Positions 19,237 to 28,238 of a DNA stretch of 64,000 nucleotides are shown here, piece after piece. The stretch is from Gallibacterium trehalosifermentans (GTDB lineage: Bacteria; Pseudomonadota; Gammaproteobacteria; Enterobacterales; Pasteurellaceae). How positions within the stretch are numbered: position 1 is the stretch's first letter; every line of letters starts with the position of its first letter. The notes under the pieces are model-generated. The model saw only the letters and a program-made list of their open reading frames with translations, made no database searches and was not told where the DNA came from. Location of the stretch: NCBI RefSeq assembly GCF_042433055.1, contig NZ_JBHLWB010000001.1:124001-188000 (forward strand). Reading direction: 5' to 3'. The position numbers and the translations under genes were made by a program.

Positions 19237-20487
19237 ATGGTTACTTCATCTCGTTTTACCGCTTTACTCTTTCAAGGTTCATTAGTAAAAAGAGTGGCTA
19301 CTGGTTTATTATTAGGTATTCTTTTAGCCTTAGTTTCACCTTATTTAGAACCCGTTTTAGGAACAAACTTAGCTGAGAATGTTAGCTTTCTCGGACAAAT
19401 TTTTGTGCGTTCATTGCGCTCAATCGCCCCAATTTTAATCTTTGTATTAGTGATTGCTGCAATCGCAAACCGTAAAGTGGGAGAAAAAAATAATCTAAAA
19501 AGTATTGTTTCTCTTTATCTTCTCGGGACTTTCTTATCTGCTTTTGTGGCAGTAGTTGCGAGTTTTATGTTTCCAACGGTATTAGCCTTGGCTGATGCCG
19601 AACAATCAATCGCTCCACCAGAAAGTGTTATTCAAGTATTAAGTACCTTAGTATTTAATGTGATTGATAATCCAGTTAATGCGTTATTTAATGCAAATTT
19701 CATTGGTATTTTAGCTTGGGCGATTGGTCTTGGTGTGGCGTTGCGCCATGCTTCTGATACAACCAAAAATTTACTAGGTGATGTATCTGAAGCAATTTCC
19801 ATGATTGTTAAAGTTGTGATTTCTTTTGCGCCTGTTGGGGTATTTGGATTGGTAGCCTCTACTTTAGCGGATAAAGGGTTATCTGCATTAGGTGGATATA
19901 TCCAAGTATTAGCCGTATTAGTGGGCTCAATGTTATTTGTTGCGTTTGTTGTTAATCCATTATTAGTCTTTTGGAAAATTCGTTCAAACCCATATCCATT
20001 AGTGTGGAAATGTCTTCGAGTGAGTGGTTTAACCGCATTTTTAACACGTAGTTCAGCTGCAAATATTCCAGTGAATATGGAGTTAGCACAACGTTTAGGC
20101 TTAAAAGAAGAAACCTATTCCGTTTCTATTCCTCTTGGCGCTACTATTAATATGGGTGGTGCGGCAATTACGATTACTGTATTAACATTGGCGGCAGTCC
20201 ACACGTTAGGTATAGATGTGAATTTACCAACTGCACTATTATTGAGTGTTGTGGCGAGCATTTGTGCGTGCGGTGCATCAGGCGTTGCGGGTGGTTCACT
20301 TTTATTAATTCCATTAGCGTGTAGTTTATTTGGTATTTCAAATGATGTCGCTGCGCAAGTTATTGGGGTAGGCTTTATTATTGGTGTGCTACAAGATTCA
20401 ACTGAAACTGCATTGAATTCATCAACAGATGTTATCTTTACTGCAGCAGCTTGTATTGAAGAAGAGAGAAAAACGCAACAACTATAA
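19237..20487 (+). CDS. sstT: Sodium:serine/threonine symporter
   Basis: 416 aa from ATG 19237. It is a DAACS-family transporter importing serine and threonine with Na+. The family signatures SSAANIPVNMELAQRLGL and SIPLGATINMGGAAIT (near residues 270 and 298), and the late GVAGGSLLLIPLACSLFGI segment, match E. coli SstT closely. The first 31 codons of the longer frame from 19144 do not resemble the family and are probably leader. No strong ribosome-binding site precedes the chosen ATG, so the start is the least certain part. A terminator is shared with metF. Confidence 0.93.
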   Translation: MVTSSRFTALLFQGSLVKRVATGLLLGILLALVSPYLEPVLGTNLAENVSFLGQIFVRSLRSIAPILIFVLVIAAIANRKVGEKNNLKSIVSLYLLGTFLSAFVAVVASFMFPTVLALADAEQSIAPPESVIQVLSTLVFNVIDNPVNALFNANFIGILAWAIGLGVALRHASDTTKNLLGDVSEAISMIVKVVISFAPVGVFGLVASTLADKGLSALGGYIQVLAVLVGSMLFVAFVVNPLLVFWKIRSNPYPLVWKCLRVSGLTAFLTRSSAANIPVNMELAQRLGLKEETYSVSIPLGATINMGGAAITITVLTLAAVHTLGIDVNLPTALLLSVVASICACGASGVAGGSLLLIPLACSLFGISNDVAAQVIGVGFIIGVLQDSTETALNSSTDVIFTAAACIEEERKTQQL

Positions 20488-20504
20488 TAGTTTGTTATAA
20501 GTTT

Positions 20505-20530
20505 AAAGGCGATCATTTGATCGCCTTTTA
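20505..20530. terminator. Shared terminator between sstT and metF
   Basis: A perfect 11-bp stem (20505-20515 with 20518-20528), with T-rich flanks on both sides, lies between two convergent genes. Confidence 0.85.
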
Positions 20531-20557
20531 ATTTATAAAGTATAAAATTTTTTCGCC

Positions 20558-21454
20558 TTATGATGTAGCCGTAAGAGGTGGACGAACACCTAATGTATGG
20601 CAGATTGCATAAGTTAATTCAGAACGGTTTAACGTATAGAAATGGAAGTCTTTTACTCCTTCTTTCGATAAAATTTTCACCATATCAATCGCAATACTTG
20701 CACCGATAAGATTTCGAGTGGTTTGATCTTGTTCTAAGCCTTCATACAATTTATACATCCAACTTGGGATTTTTACATTGGTAATTTTTGCCATTTTTTG
20801 TAATTGTACAAAATTAGAAACGGGTAAAATGCCTGGGACGATTTCTACATCAATACCAACCGTAACACAGCGATCACGGAAGCGGAGATAACTATCAATG
20901 TCGAAGAAAAATTGGGTGATAGCTCGATTTGCCCCTGCTTCTACTTTTTGTTTGAGAAAGAGTAAATCTGCTTGCGCCGATTTGGCTTCTGGGTGTACCT
21001 CAGGATAGGCGGCTACAGAAATATCAAAATCAGCAACTTCTTTTAATAATTTGACTAAATCAGAAGCATAAAAGGGTTTTTTGGTGTAGCCAGGCGGTTC
21101 ATCACCACGTAAGGCAACAATGTTACGAATACCACTATCCCAATATTCTTGGGCAATTTGTTTTAATTGTTCAGGCGTTGCATCAATTCCAGTCAGGTGT
21201 GGCGCTGCTTCAATGCCTGTTTGTTGTTTAATCGCTTTTACCACGCTATGAGTACGCTCTCGTTCTCCAGAATTAGCACCATAAGTAACAGAAACAAATT
21301 TTGGTTGTAGTACTTTGAGACGTTGAATTGACTCCCATAAAATATTTTCCATTTTCTCATTTTTAGGGGGGAAGAATTCAAACGAGATATTAATCTCTCC
21401 ATTTAAATCCGCAATATTACGATTCAACACATCAATTTCTTTGGCATAACTCAT
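20558..21454 (-). CDS. metF: 5,10-methylenetetrahydrofolate reductase
   Basis: 298 aa, the normal length. It reduces methylene-THF to methyl-THF for methionine synthesis, using FAD. The N-terminal ISFEFFPPKNEKME and the FVSVTYGANSGERERTHSVV segment with flavin- and folate-site residues are typical. AGGAG precedes ATG 21454, and two tandem MetJ-type boxes lie directly upstream of it, indicating repression by methionine through MetJ. Confidence 0.97.
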   Translation of the reverse strand: MSYAKEIDVLNRNIADLNGEINISFEFFPPKNEKMENILWESIQRLKVLQPKFVSVTYGANSGERERTHSVVKAIKQQTGIEAAPHLTGIDATPEQLKQIAQEYWDSGIRNIVALRGDEPPGYTKKPFYASDLVKLLKEVADFDISVAAYPEVHPEAKSAQADLLFLKQKVEAGANRAITQFFFDIDSYLRFRDRCVTVGIDVEIVPGILPVSNFVQLQKMAKITNVKIPSWMYKLYEGLEQDQTTRNLIGASIAIDMVKILSKEGVKDFHFYTLNRSELTYAICHTLGVRPPLTATS

Positions 21455-21469
21455 ATTATTCTCCTATTT

Positions 21470-21485
21470 AGATGTTTAGCCGTCT
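21470..21485 (-). promoter_or_regulatory. Two tandem MetJ boxes upstream of metF
   Basis: AGATGTTT and AGCCGTCT are adjacent 8-mers matching the met-box consensus AGACGTCT at 6/8 and 7/8 positions. MetJ binds tandem boxes cooperatively. Their position, about 15-30 bp before the metF start codon, overlaps the leader and would block transcription. Confidence 0.65.
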
Positions 21486-21780
21486 AAACACTAAAATAGG
21501 GGGATTTCCAAGTTGCGTCAATTTAATAATTTTCAAATTTAATATGAATTATGTTCATGATATATTTTGCTTTTAGCAGGATATTTTCGCTATACCGATG
21601 ATTGTATTGTGCTGAAAAAGTGAAATATACAAAAAGTGAAGTATTTCAATGATTGTGGTGGTAACATAGCGAAGCAGAGTCTAAGAAGTGCTGTTTGATT
21701 GATTCTCCCGCTTTTCTTGTTCTCAAATACTATCTCGGTCAATTAATTTTTTCGTGGTTTAATTTATAAGGAATATTTCG
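21486..21780. other. Remainder of the metF-AEC transporter intergenic gap
   Basis: AT-rich and without a supported gene. It should contain the divergent promoters of metF and the transporter gene; I see no clear operator other than the MetJ boxes. Confidence 0.4.
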
Positions 21781-22737
21781 ATGGAAGGCTTCCTTAACTC
21801 TATTTCGTTCTCAATTAGCGTTACCTTGCCAAATATTTTAATGCTCTTTTTAGGGGTATATCTACGACGAATTGGAATGGTCAATGATCAATTTTGTATG
21901 CAAGGTTCAAAATTGGTATTTAATATTACATTACCTGCGTTGCTTTTTTTAAGTATTGTGCAATATCCAACGGATTACAGCGCACAATTACAGATTATTA
22001 CTGCTGGATATGTCGGTTGTTTGATTTTATTCCTATTGGCTGAAATATATGCCTCTCGTTTTGTCGCCGATAAACGGGAGCGAGGAACATTTGTCCAAGG
22101 CGTATTTCGAGGGAATAGTGGCATTATCGGTTTGTCATTATGCGCGAATGCTTATGGTACAAGTGGAATTGCGGTCGCTTCGGTGTACACGGCGTTAATT
22201 ACTATTCTATATAATATTCTAGCCGTAATTACCCTTAGTCGTTCATTATCAAGTACAGGAAAAACGAGTTTTATCTATATCTTACGTCAGATTGCTAAAA
22301 ATCCCTTAATACTTTCGATTGCGATTGCATTGGTGATCAGTAAATTTGGTTTTACTATTCCAAAATCATTGATGAGTACAGGCGATTATTTATCACGTAT
22401 GACATTACCATTAGCCTTGCTTTGTACTGGGGCGAGTTTGGATTTTAAAGGTATGGATCCTTCATCTAAAATTGCATTTCAATCTAGTATTGGTCGTATT
22501 GTGATTGCCCCAATTATGCTAGTGGTGATTGCTCGATTATTTGGTTTAGAGGGGATTGGCTTGGGCGTGATTTTCTTAATGACAGCTACACCTGTCGCGG
22601 CGGCAAGCTATCCGATGGTACGCAGTATGGGCGGTAATGCGAAAACGGCAGCTAACATAGTAGGTATTACGACGATTGGTTCGATTATTGGCTCAGCTGT
22701 GGGCATTGTTATCTTAAAACAGTTAAATTGGCTGTAA
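21781..22737 (+). CDS. AEC-family (auxin efflux carrier type) membrane transporter
   Basis: 318 aa with about ten hydrophobic segments arranged as two halves of five helices. Hallmarks are LPNILMLFLGVYLRRIGM at the start, FRGNSGIIGLSL near residue 110, and ATPVAAASYPMVRSMGGN near 278. Bacterial AEC proteins (malate, malonate or other organic acid carriers) are poorly characterised, and the substrate cannot be told here. AAGGAA precedes the ATG. The TPP riboswitch begins 44 bp after its stop, so it is separate from the thiamine operon. Confidence 0.85.
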   Translation: MEGFLNSISFSISVTLPNILMLFLGVYLRRIGMVNDQFCMQGSKLVFNITLPALLFLSIVQYPTDYSAQLQIITAGYVGCLILFLLAEIYASRFVADKRERGTFVQGVFRGNSGIIGLSLCANAYGTSGIAVASVYTALITILYNILAVITLSRSLSSTGKTSFIYILRQIAKNPLILSIAIALVISKFGFTIPKSLMSTGDYLSRMTLPLALLCTGASLDFKGMDPSSKIAFQSSIGRIVIAPIMLVVIARLFGLEGIGLGVIFLMTATPVAAASYPMVRSMGGNAKTAANIVGITTIGSIIGSAVGIVILKQLNWL

Positions 22738-22780
22738 TAGCTATTGTTTAATTTACTGCAATCTCGTATAGTAATTGCTG

Positions 22781-22875
22781 TTCTCAACGGGGTGCATGCT
22801 GTGTTTATAACTCAGTAGGCTGAGATAATACCCGTCGAACCTGAACTGATTAGTCGCAGCGGAGGGATTTGAGAA
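22781..22875 (+). ncRNA. TPP riboswitch (thi box)
   Basis: The conserved core is directly readable: GGGGTGC near 22789, CTGAGATAATACCC and GAACCTGA near 22820-22843, and the GCAGCGGAGGGA closing segment. The P1 stem pairs TTCTCAA (22781-22787) with TTGAGAA (22869-22875). It sits 60 bp before thiB, a thiamine-uptake gene, so thiamine pyrophosphate should reduce expression of thiBPQ. Confidence 0.96.
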
Positions 22876-22934
22876 GCATATCGCTATTCAAAATCCTGTT
22901 CATTGCAGTTATGTTATGAAATAGGAAATCATCT

Positions 22935-23933
22935 ATGTTAAAAAACATTGTTCTTGCTAGTACATTTATCGCAGCTAGCACAGCATCATTTGCCAATCCA
23001 AGCACATTAAATATCTATACTTATGATTCTTTTGCATCTGATTGGGGACCTGGTCCAAAATTGGAACAATTATTTGAGCAGCAGTGCCAATGTGATGTGA
23101 AATTTATTGCTTTTGATAATAGTGTAACGATGTTTAATCGTTTACGTTTAGAAGGGAAAAAAGCGAAAGCAGATGTGGTTGTCGGATTAGATCAAAGTCT
23201 GATTGAAGCCGCAGAGCAAGCAAAATTATTTACACCAGCCACAGTGGATTTAACCAGCTTGCAATTACCTGTAACGTGGCAGAACAAAACATATGTCCCA
23301 TATGATTTCGGCAGTTATGCCTTTATTTATGATAAAACGAAATTAACTAACCCGCCAACCAGTTTAAAAGAGCTTGTAGAACGTCAAGATTTACGCGTCA
23401 TTTATCAAGATCCGCGTACTAGCTCAGTCGGGCGTGGTTTATTGCTCTGGCTAAATCAAGTTTATCCTGCGGATCAAGTAGCCACAGCTTGGCAAACATT
23501 AGCGAAACATACAGTTACTGTAGGCAAAGGTTGGAGTGATACTTATGGTGCATTTTTGAAAGGAGAGAGTGATCTCGTATTAAGTTATCGTACCTCGCCA
23601 CTATATCATTTATTGAATGAAAAAAATGATCACTATGCAGCGACAGTATTTAGCGAAGGTAATGTGCTGCAAATTGAAGTGGCAGCGAAGTTAAAAAGTA
23701 GTAAGCAAGGTAAGTTAGCCGATCAATTTTTACAATTCCTACTTAGCCCTGAAGCACAAAAAGTGATAAGTGAAAGCAATGTGATGTTTGCGGTAACAGA
23801 TGCCACGATTGAACCGCATTATGATCAACTGCGTCAGCAAGTGTTGACCGAGCAGACGATTGATACTGCAAAAATCACACATCAACAAACAAAAAATTGG
23901 TTATCTGTATGGCAGAATGCTTTGGCTAAATAA
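22935..23933 (+). CDS. thiB: Thiamine ABC transporter, periplasmic binding protein
   Basis: 332 aa. A cleavable signal peptide (residues 1-20, ending ASFA) is followed by LNIYTYDSFASDWGPGP, typical of the TbpA/ThiB family that captures thiamine and its phosphates in the periplasm. GKGWSDTYGAFLKGESD near residue 195 is also family-like. It is the first gene behind the TPP riboswitch, and its stop overlaps the thiP start by one base (TAATG), indicating coupled translation. Confidence 0.96.
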   Translation: MLKNIVLASTFIAASTASFANPSTLNIYTYDSFASDWGPGPKLEQLFEQQCQCDVKFIAFDNSVTMFNRLRLEGKKAKADVVVGLDQSLIEAAEQAKLFTPATVDLTSLQLPVTWQNKTYVPYDFGSYAFIYDKTKLTNPPTSLKELVERQDLRVIYQDPRTSSVGRGLLLWLNQVYPADQVATAWQTLAKHTVTVGKGWSDTYGAFLKGESDLVLSYRTSPLYHLLNEKNDHYAATVFSEGNVLQIEVAAKLKSSKQGKLADQFLQFLLSPEAQKVISESNVMFAVTDATIEPHYDQLRQQVLTEQTIDTAKITHQQTKNWLSVWQNALAK

Positions 23934-25528
23934 TGAAGTTTCTGCGCCAAATTAACCGTTCATCTTACCTGTTTTCGGGGATTACTGTATTAATTGTGCT
24001 TGCCGTCATTTATGGCGGCAGCCTTTGGCAATTACTGCAATATAGTCAATTTTCACAATGGAAAGTCTTGTTTGAAAATCGCTATTTATGGCAAGTGATT
24101 AGATTCAGTTTTTATCAAGCAGGTTTATCTGCGATTCTAGCACTCTTTTTTGGGTTACTGGTTGCACGAGCTTTATTTTATTTAGAGTTTCGTGGCAAAA
24201 ATCTACTATTAAAACTGTTTTCCTTAACTTATGTATTACCCGCATTAGTAGCGATTTTTGGCATCATCGGTATTTATGGTTTTAATGGTTGGATTAACCA
24301 AATGTTACGCCATTTCCAGCTACAATTACCTGATATTTATGGTTTATCTGGTATTTTATTGGCGCACTTGTTTTTCAATATTCCATTGAGTGCCAAAGTA
24401 TTACATCAACGGTTAAGTCAACTTCCCGTATCACAATTTAAATTAGCTGCACAATTAAATTTGCAGAATTGGCATTTTTTTCGCTGGGTAGAGCTACCGT
24501 TTATCCGACCAGTTTGCTTTAGCCTATTTGGTTTAATTTTCCTACTTTGTTTTACCAGTTTTACAATCGTTTTGACGTTAGGTGGTGGTCCCAAATATAC
24601 CACTTTGGAAGTCGCTATTTATCAAGCGATTACCTTTGATTTTGATATTGAAACGGCGGCATTATTAGCAATTTTACAATTTGTATTTTGTTTTATCTTA
24701 TTTACGATAAACAGCCGTTTTGCTCGTTATCAACAAGCCAAATGTGAATATCAAGAACAATGGTGTTTGCCACTTAACAAAAAACAACGCTATTGGCATT
24801 GTTCCGTGTTATTAGTTGCCATACTGTTTATTGCTATGCCATTACTAGAAACGATTATCGCAGGTCTCACTGCACGCCAGTTTTGGCAGCAGTTGTTGCA
24901 ACCTGAATTGTGGCAGGCAGTGATGTTTTCTTTATTATTAGCACCTACCTCAGCCGTGTTATCGTTAGGGTTAAGCATTGCTTTATTGCTGACAACACGT
25001 CAACTTTATTGGCGAGAACAACGTAAAGTAAGCCAGTTATTGCTTAATATCGGAACCATCATTTTAGCAGTACCAACGTTAGTGTTAGCAACAGGACTAT
25101 TCTTGTTATTAGGTGAAATTACCGCTGACACGATCTTACTATTTTTATTAGTCGCTTTGTGTAATGCATTAGTCGCAATGCCATTTGTATTACAACTTCT
25201 TACCCCTGCTTTTTATACCAATATGCTGAATTATCAACGGCTTTGCCTTTCGCTCAATTTGCGAGGCTGGCAACGTTGGCAAATTATTGAAAAAACAACA
25301 TTAATCCGCCCATTGCGAGCGGCATTTGCGTTAGCTGCAGCGATTTCATTAGGTGATTTTACTGCGATTGCGCTGTTTGGTAATGATAGTTTTACCTCAT
25401 TGCCTTTGCTGTTATATCGTCAGTTAGGACATTATCAAAGTGATGGTGCGGCTGTAACGGCAATGATTTTGTTGCTGTTCTACTTTGTAATTTTCTTATT
25501 TACGGAACAAAATGATGAACATAATTAA
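23933..25528 (+). CDS. thiP: Thiamine ABC transporter, permease
   Basis: 531 aa with about twelve membrane segments, formed by two fused binding-protein-dependent permease domains as in other ThiP proteins. Each half carries an EAA-type loop (AAQLNLQNWHFFRWVELPFI near residue 180, and CLSLNLRGWQRWQIIEKTTL near 440) for contact with the ATPase ThiQ. It forms the inner-membrane channel for thiamine import. It overlaps thiB by 1 bp and thiQ by 17 bp. Confidence 0.95.
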   Translation: MKFLRQINRSSYLFSGITVLIVLAVIYGGSLWQLLQYSQFSQWKVLFENRYLWQVIRFSFYQAGLSAILALFFGLLVARALFYLEFRGKNLLLKLFSLTYVLPALVAIFGIIGIYGFNGWINQMLRHFQLQLPDIYGLSGILLAHLFFNIPLSAKVLHQRLSQLPVSQFKLAAQLNLQNWHFFRWVELPFIRPVCFSLFGLIFLLCFTSFTIVLTLGGGPKYTTLEVAIYQAITFDFDIETAALLAILQFVFCFILFTINSRFARYQQAKCEYQEQWCLPLNKKQRYWHCSVLLVAILFIAMPLLETIIAGLTARQFWQQLLQPELWQAVMFSLLLAPTSAVLSLGLSIALLLTTRQLYWREQRKVSQLLLNIGTIILAVPTLVLATGLFLLLGEITADTILLFLLVALCNALVAMPFVLQLLTPAFYTNMLNYQRLCLSLNLRGWQRWQIIEKTTLIRPLRAAFALAAAISLGDFTAIALFGNDSFTSLPLLLYRQLGHYQSDGAAVTAMILLLFYFVIFLFTEQNDEHN

Positions 25529-26183
25529 TCTACAACAGGTGAAATATAATTATCCACCAATGGAGATGTATTTTGATTTGCAATTAGTAGCGGGAGAACG
25601 CGTAGCGATTGTTGGGGCGAGTGGAGCAGGAAAATCAACTTTGTTGAATTTAATTGCAGGCTTTGCAATCCCGCAACAAGGGGAAATTTGCTTAAATGGA
25701 GAAAATCATACTAAAACTGAGCCACATCAACGCCCTGTATCAATGTTGTTTCAAGATAATAATTTATTTAATCATCTGACTGTTGCGCAAAACCTTGCGT
25801 TAGGTATTAAGCCAAGTTTATCGTTATCAAAAAATGAACAGCAACAAGTAGCGTTAGTTGCGGAGCAAGTGGGGTTACAAGATTTTTTAAATCGTTTACC
25901 TGACACATTATCAGGTGGGCAAAAACAACGTGTTGCACTGGCAAGAACGCTATTGCGGCATCGTCCGATTTTATTATTAGATGAACCTTTTTCGGCACTT
26001 GATCCTGAATTACGCCAAGAAATGGTTGAATTAGTAGCAAAAATTTGTGAGGAAAAGCAACTTTGTTTATTACTGGTTACGCATCAACTAAGTGAGGTAA
26101 TTGGCATTATGAATCGAGTGATTAGGGTTGAGAATGGTACGATCTCTGAAAATTATTTGGTAGATCGGGAAAACAGTCGTTAG
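25512..26183 (+). CDS. thiQ: Thiamine ABC transporter, ATP-binding protein
   Basis: 223 aa ABC ATPase. Walker A GASGAGKST is at residues 36-44, signature LSGGQKQR near 134 and Walker B LLLDEPFSALD near 154. ATG 25512 overlaps the 3' end of thiP, and a second ATG follows directly, so the start is certain to one codon. It powers thiamine uptake by ThiP/ThiB and is the last gene under the TPP riboswitch. Confidence 0.95.
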   Translation: MMNIINLQQVKYNYPPMEMYFDLQLVAGERVAIVGASGAGKSTLLNLIAGFAIPQQGEICLNGENHTKTEPHQRPVSMLFQDNNLFNHLTVAQNLALGIKPSLSLSKNEQQQVALVAEQVGLQDFLNRLPDTLSGGQKQRVALARTLLRHRPILLLDEPFSALDPELRQEMVELVAKICEEKQLCLLLVTHQLSEVIGIMNRVIRVENGTISENYLVDRENSR

Positions 26184-26245
26184 AATATGGCACTTTGTTA
26201 GCAAGGTAGAACTTTGCAATGACTAAAAGAACAAAAGGATACGTT

Positions 26246-27256
26246 ATGACAACAACTACAATCCAACTGCCATCTATTACTCCACACCCAAGTGTAGAGT
26301 ATTGGTCTGTTTGTAAAGTGGAAGCATTATTTGAAACACCTTTCCTTGATTTAGTTTATCGTGCAGCTCAAGTCCATCGTGAGCATTTTAATCCACAAGC
26401 AATTCAACTTTCGACATTAATGTCAATCAAAACGGGAGGTTGTCCTGAAGATTGTGGTTATTGTCCGCAATCAGCACGTTATCAAACTGGCGTACAAAAC
26501 GAACAATTATTAGATATTGAAGATATTGTTGCTAAAGCAAAAATTGCCAAAGAGCGAGGCGCTGGGCGTTTTTGTATGGGGGCTGCATGGCGTGGACCCA
26601 AACCAAAGGATATTGAAAAAGTATCTGCAATTATTAAAGCGGTAAAAGATCTTGGCTTGGAAACCTGTGGTACGTTTGGTTTATTGCAAGATGGTATGGC
26701 AGAACAGCTAAAAGAAGCGGGTTTAGATTATTATAATCATAATATTGATACGGCACCAGAGCATTATGAAGAGGTAATCAGTACGCGCCGTTTTGAAGAT
26801 CGAATTAGTACTTTAGGTAAAGTACGTCAAGCAGGATTAAAAGTGTGTTGTGGCGGTATTGTCGGTATGAATGAAACTCGCAAAGAACGAGCAGGGTTAA
26901 TTGCGAGTTTGGCAAATTTAGACCCACAACCTGAATCTGTACCAATCAACCAATTAGTAAAAGTGGAAGGCACACCAATGATGGAGGCAGAAGAACTTGA
27001 TTGGACAGAATTTGTACGTACTATTGCCGTTGCCAGAATTACTATGCCACAAAGCTATGTACGCCTTTCTGCTGGTCGGCACAAAATGCCAGAAGCAATG
27101 CAAGCAATGTGCTTTATGGCAGGTGCAAACTCAATTTTCTACGGCGATAAATTATTAGTTACTGGCAATAATGAAGAGGATCATGATCAAATGTTAATGG
27201 CAAAATTAGATCTTGTACCAGAAACATTAGAGAATAAAAAAGAAACAGATAATTGA
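26246..27256 (+). CDS. bioB: Biotin synthase
   Basis: 336 aa radical-SAM enzyme that inserts sulfur into dethiobiotin. The [4Fe-4S] cysteines are C66, C70 and C73 in GGCPEDCGYCPQSARY. ATG 26246 is chosen because AAAGGA lies 6 bp upstream and the protein then has the family's length; ATG 26219 has no such site. The thiBPQ-bioB order is also known from Haemophilus. A terminator follows at 27296. Confidence 0.97.
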   Translation: MTTTTIQLPSITPHPSVEYWSVCKVEALFETPFLDLVYRAAQVHREHFNPQAIQLSTLMSIKTGGCPEDCGYCPQSARYQTGVQNEQLLDIEDIVAKAKIAKERGAGRFCMGAAWRGPKPKDIEKVSAIIKAVKDLGLETCGTFGLLQDGMAEQLKEAGLDYYNHNIDTAPEHYEEVISTRRFEDRISTLGKVRQAGLKVCCGGIVGMNETRKERAGLIASLANLDPQPESVPINQLVKVEGTPMMEAEELDWTEFVRTIAVARITMPQSYVRLSAGRHKMPEAMQAMCFMAGANSIFYGDKLLVTGNNEEDHDQMLMAKLDLVPETLENKKETDN

Positions 27257-27295
27257 CTTATTACTATGTAATTCAATAAGATAATTAAATTTTTT

Positions 27296-27329
27296 ACACC
27301 CTTATATTTGTATATAAGGGTGTTTTTTA
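27296..27329 (+). terminator. Terminator after bioB
   Basis: A 12-bp stem (27296-27307 with 27312-27323) is followed by a run of T. Confidence 0.88.
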
Positions 27330-27368
27330 TACCTAAAATTTCTATATATGTTTAAAAAATTGAAATAG

Positions 27369-27479
27369 GCAGCAGAACTTATTCCTAATCAATCGATGTT
27401 AATTAATACAATTCCTATTATGGAAGCGAAAGCGAGTAGTGAAATTGAAAATATTATGACAACGACAGAAGTACAATAA
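27369..27479 (+). pseudogene. Remnant of a Fic-family protein gene (N-terminal domain)
   Basis: A short open stretch translates to AAELIPNQSMLINTIPIMEA followed by KASSEIENIMTTTEVQ and a stop. This matches the N-terminal region of Fic/DOC-family AMP-transferases (pattern INTLPILEAKASSEIENIVTT). A stop codon directly precedes the stretch, there is no start or ribosome-binding site, and the catalytic HxFx(D/E)GNGR part is absent. It is a decayed fragment between bioB and adk, the scar of a lost gene. Confidence 0.6.
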
Positions 27480-27512
27480 AAAATAATCCCCCATCAAGGA
27501 GGATTATTTTTA
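27479..27512 (-). terminator. Terminator of adk
   Basis: An 11-bp perfect stem (27479-27489 with 27502-27512) with a 12-nt loop lies 9 bp past the adk stop and gives a T-rich tail on the minus strand. Confidence 0.85.
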
Positions 27513-27520
27513 CAGAAAAA

Positions 27521-28165
27521 TTAACCTAAAGTCTCAGCAAGTTTTGCACTCACTTGTTCAACTGGTAATGTGCCGTCTAGGCGGAAATATTGGGTTTTAC
27601 CATTAGCCGCTTCTTTGCTGTAGTATTCAACTAAAGGCTTCGTTGTTGAATGATAGACTTTTAATCGATCTAAAACGGTTTCAGGTTTGTCATCTGCACG
27701 GATAATTAAATCTTCACCAGTAACGTCATCTTTCCCTTCAACTTTTGGTGGGTTGTAAACGATATGGTAGCTGCGTCCTGAGGCAGGGTGTACGCGACGA
27801 CCGCTCATACGTTCGACAATCACTTCGTCTGGCACATCAAACTCTAAAACAAAATCAATCGCAATACCTGCTGCTTTTAACGCATCTGCTTGTGGAATAG
27901 TACGAGGGAAACCGTCTAATAGAAAACCTTTTGCACAATCAGGTTGAGCGACACGATCTTTTACTAAGGCAATAATTAAATCATCTGGGACTAATTGCCC
28001 TGCGTCCATTAATACTTTGGCTTTTTTACCTAATTCAGTGCCTGCTTTGATTGCTGCACGCAACATATCACCAGTTGAAATTTGTGGAATACCGTATTTA
28101 TTCATAATGAATTGGGCTTGTGTACCTTTTCCTGCACCTGGTGCGCCTAATAAAATAATTTTCAT
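27521..28165 (-). CDS. adk: Adenylate kinase
   Basis: 214 aa, the long bacterial form. It interconverts ATP + AMP and 2 ADP. The P-loop GAPGAGKGTQ is at residues 7-16, the AMP-site STGDMLRAA follows, and DGFPRTIPQA and the LID segment GRRVHPASGRSYHIVYNPP (no zinc Cys) are present. AGAGG precedes ATG 28165. The adk-ampG-galE order is conserved with Haemophilus. Confidence 0.98.
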   Translation of the reverse strand: MKIILLGAPGAGKGTQAQFIMNKYGIPQISTGDMLRAAIKAGTELGKKAKVLMDAGQLVPDDLIIALVKDRVAQPDCAKGFLLDGFPRTIPQADALKAAGIAIDFVLEFDVPDEVIVERMSGRRVHPASGRSYHIVYNPPKVEGKDDVTGEDLIIRADDKPETVLDRLKVYHSTTKPLVEYYSKEAANGKTQYFRLDGTLPVEQVSAKLAETLG

Positions 28166-28238
28166 GATATAACCTCTTGTGTCAAAAATATGAGTACCTT
28201 ACCTGTATGTGGTGGCAAACTCAAGTCTAAACTTTAAT

